Below are positions 5,793 to 6,188 of a stretch of 6,188 nt of DNA, in pieces. Location: NCBI GenBank assembly GCA_011330545.1, contig DRQI01000542.1:1-6188 (forward strand), read 5' to 3'. Position 1 is the first letter of the stretch; each line of letters begins with the position of its first letter. This DNA comes from Flavobacteriia bacterium. Lineage in GTDB: Bacteria > Bacteroidota > Bacteroidia > Flavobacteriales > Flavobacteriaceae. Made by a program: the position numbers and the translations under genes. Under the pieces are notes generated by a model, which worked only from the letters and a program-made list of their open reading frames with translations, searched no databases and was not told where the DNA came from.

Positions 5793-5999
5793 CTTTAAGA
5801 AGAGGATAGTTAAAAACGTATGATTAAAATAACACAAAACAGTATAAATCCGGTAGGCAACTTCTTTGCTTACCTCGCCAAAAGCAGAAGGGAGTATGGT
5901 TTTAGTACCGAAACCTCAAGGCTCTAGATACTGTAGGGTAATCGCACTCTGCATCCTATTTCAATAATTACGCAAAATATATTTCTATTTTTGCAATAG
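5793..5999. other. Structured repeat element, copy B (possible non-coding RNA)
   Basis: Second copy of the element at 2211-2429, same orientation, about 207 bases. It begins 27 bases after the hydrolase stop. Stem I is better formed here: GGTAGGCAA (5852-5860) pairs with TTGCTTACC (5866-5874), 9 bp with one wobble and a 5-base loop. CTCGCCAAA follows (5874-5882). Stem II pairs GGTTT (5898-5902) with AAACC (5911-5915) around the loop TAGTACCG. The terminal hairpin spans 5956-5999, with outer CTATT/AATAG and inner GCAAAATA (5972-5979) with TATTTTTGC (5986-5994), one base bulged. CTCTTC (5775-5780) and GAAGAG (5799-5804) form a further inverted repeat at its left edge, possibly the hydrolase 3' hairpin. 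Confidence 0.6.
5986..5993 (+). promoter_or_regulatory. Consensus -7 box (TATTTTTG) before the last reading frame
   Basis: TATTTTTG is an exact match to the Bacteroidota TAnnTTTG box and lies inside the 3' arm of the copy B terminal hairpin. A TTTC at 5959-5962 is a poor -33 candidate with a 23-base spacer. Transcription would start near 6000, just before palindrome C2, leaving a leader of about 43 bases to the ATG at 6043. AT-rich sequence gives such matches by chance. Confidence 0.35.
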
Positions 6000-6012
6000 A
6001 ATCTAACTCGAA

Positions 6013-6050
6013 TTATGTATTACCCCCGAAGTGTCAGGGCTAATGCATAA
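6013..6050. repeat. Long palindrome C2, counterpart of C1
   Basis: TTATGTATTA (6013-6022) pairs with TAATGCATAA (6041-6050) at all ten positions, one as a G-T wobble. After one C/C mismatch, CCC (6024-6026) pairs with GGG (6037-6039). The 10-base loop 6027-6036 contains GAAGTGTCA. Palindrome C1 shares the ATTATG arm, the C run, AAGTGTC, and CTAA before the closing CATAA. Downstream sequence also remains partly alignable to C1 for roughly 60-70 bases (for example CCATAA at 3413-3418 and 6092-6097). Confidence 0.62.
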
Positions 6051-6188
6051 AACAGATTTAATCGATATCTTGAAAAAACGTTCTCACATATACCATAATG
6101 AAATGTATTGGATTGTAATAAATAGGATACTTGCGATAATGCATATAACAATTGGATTTGCTATCCTATACAAAATTTTTGACTTAGC
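6043..6188 (+). CDS. Possible membrane protein, N-terminal part only, unknown
   Basis: An open frame of 48 codons runs off the window end: MHKTDLIDILKKRSHIYHNE followed by MYWIVINRILAIMHITIGFA and a further hydrophobic stretch. The N-terminus is a charged helix with a Lys-rich centre; residues about 22-45 are hydrophobic enough for one membrane helix. The previous in-frame stop is at 6004. The ATG lies inside the 3' arm of palindrome C2, so the start may be occluded in the mRNA; ATG 6103 (residue 21) is an alternative. The composition looks protein-like, but there is no family match, and the same region after C1 is not open, so it may be a fortuitous frame over a repeat. Confidence 0.42.
   Translation, partial: MHKTDLIDILKKRSHIYHNEMYWIVINRILAIMHITIGFAILYKIFDL

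Noticed and set aside
2211..5999. Copies A and B as terminal repeats of a composite transposon
   Set aside because: No transposase, no terminal inverted ends and no target duplication are visible, and the copies are well diverged; only a duplicated module is supported.
1..6188. CRISPR array, tRNA, rRNA, retron or toxin-antitoxin pair
   Set aside because: No regularly spaced repeats, no cloverleaf or rRNA sequence, no reverse transcriptase, and no pair of small overlapping genes were seen.

Overview
The window looks like a low-GC Bacteroidota chromosome, most likely Flavobacteriia or Sphingobacteriia. The evidence is AT-rich coding sequence, almost no Shine-Dalgarno sites, promoter-like boxes of the Bacteroidota type (TTTG / TAnnTTTG, plus a recurring TATCTTG variant), and protein families common in that phylum. 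All recognisable genes are on the + strand. There is no rRNA, tRNA, CRISPR array, transposase or integrase.

Layout. 1-240 is the 3' end of a heavy-metal (Zn/Cd-type) P1B ATPase. 349-1224 encodes a DUF2314 protein with an extra C-terminal domain and is followed by a clear intrinsic terminator. 1559-2083 encodes a small three-helix membrane protein behind a good Bacteroidota promoter. 2084-2531 has no gene but holds a roughly 220-base structured element (copy A, 2211-2429). 2532-3257 is an AraC-family regulator, followed by a long palindrome (C1, 3320-3372). 3487-4551 encodes a double-domain PNPOx-like (flavin split-barrel, DR_2398-type) protein. 4552-4883 is a structured intergenic region. 4884-5765 is an alpha/beta hydrolase starting with TTG. 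5793-5999 is a second copy of the structured element (copy B). 6013-6050 is a second palindrome (C2), and an open reading frame starts inside C2 at 6043 and runs off the window.

The genes look like separately transcribed accessory single genes rather than one operon. Gaps between them are 100 to 450 bases, several carry their own promoter-like box, and the functions do not form an obvious pathway. The AraC regulator could control its neighbours, but nothing in the sequence shows that.

The most interesting signal is non-coding. An element of about 210 bases is present twice in the same orientation, about 3.6 kb apart. It shares a 45-base block at 34/45 identity, an identical 13-base core (TAGTACCGAAACC), a stem with a compensatory base-pair change, and a terminal hairpin. 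Each copy is followed, in the same order, by a palindrome whose loop contains AAGTGTC. I could not assign this pair to a known RNA or mobile-element family from memory.
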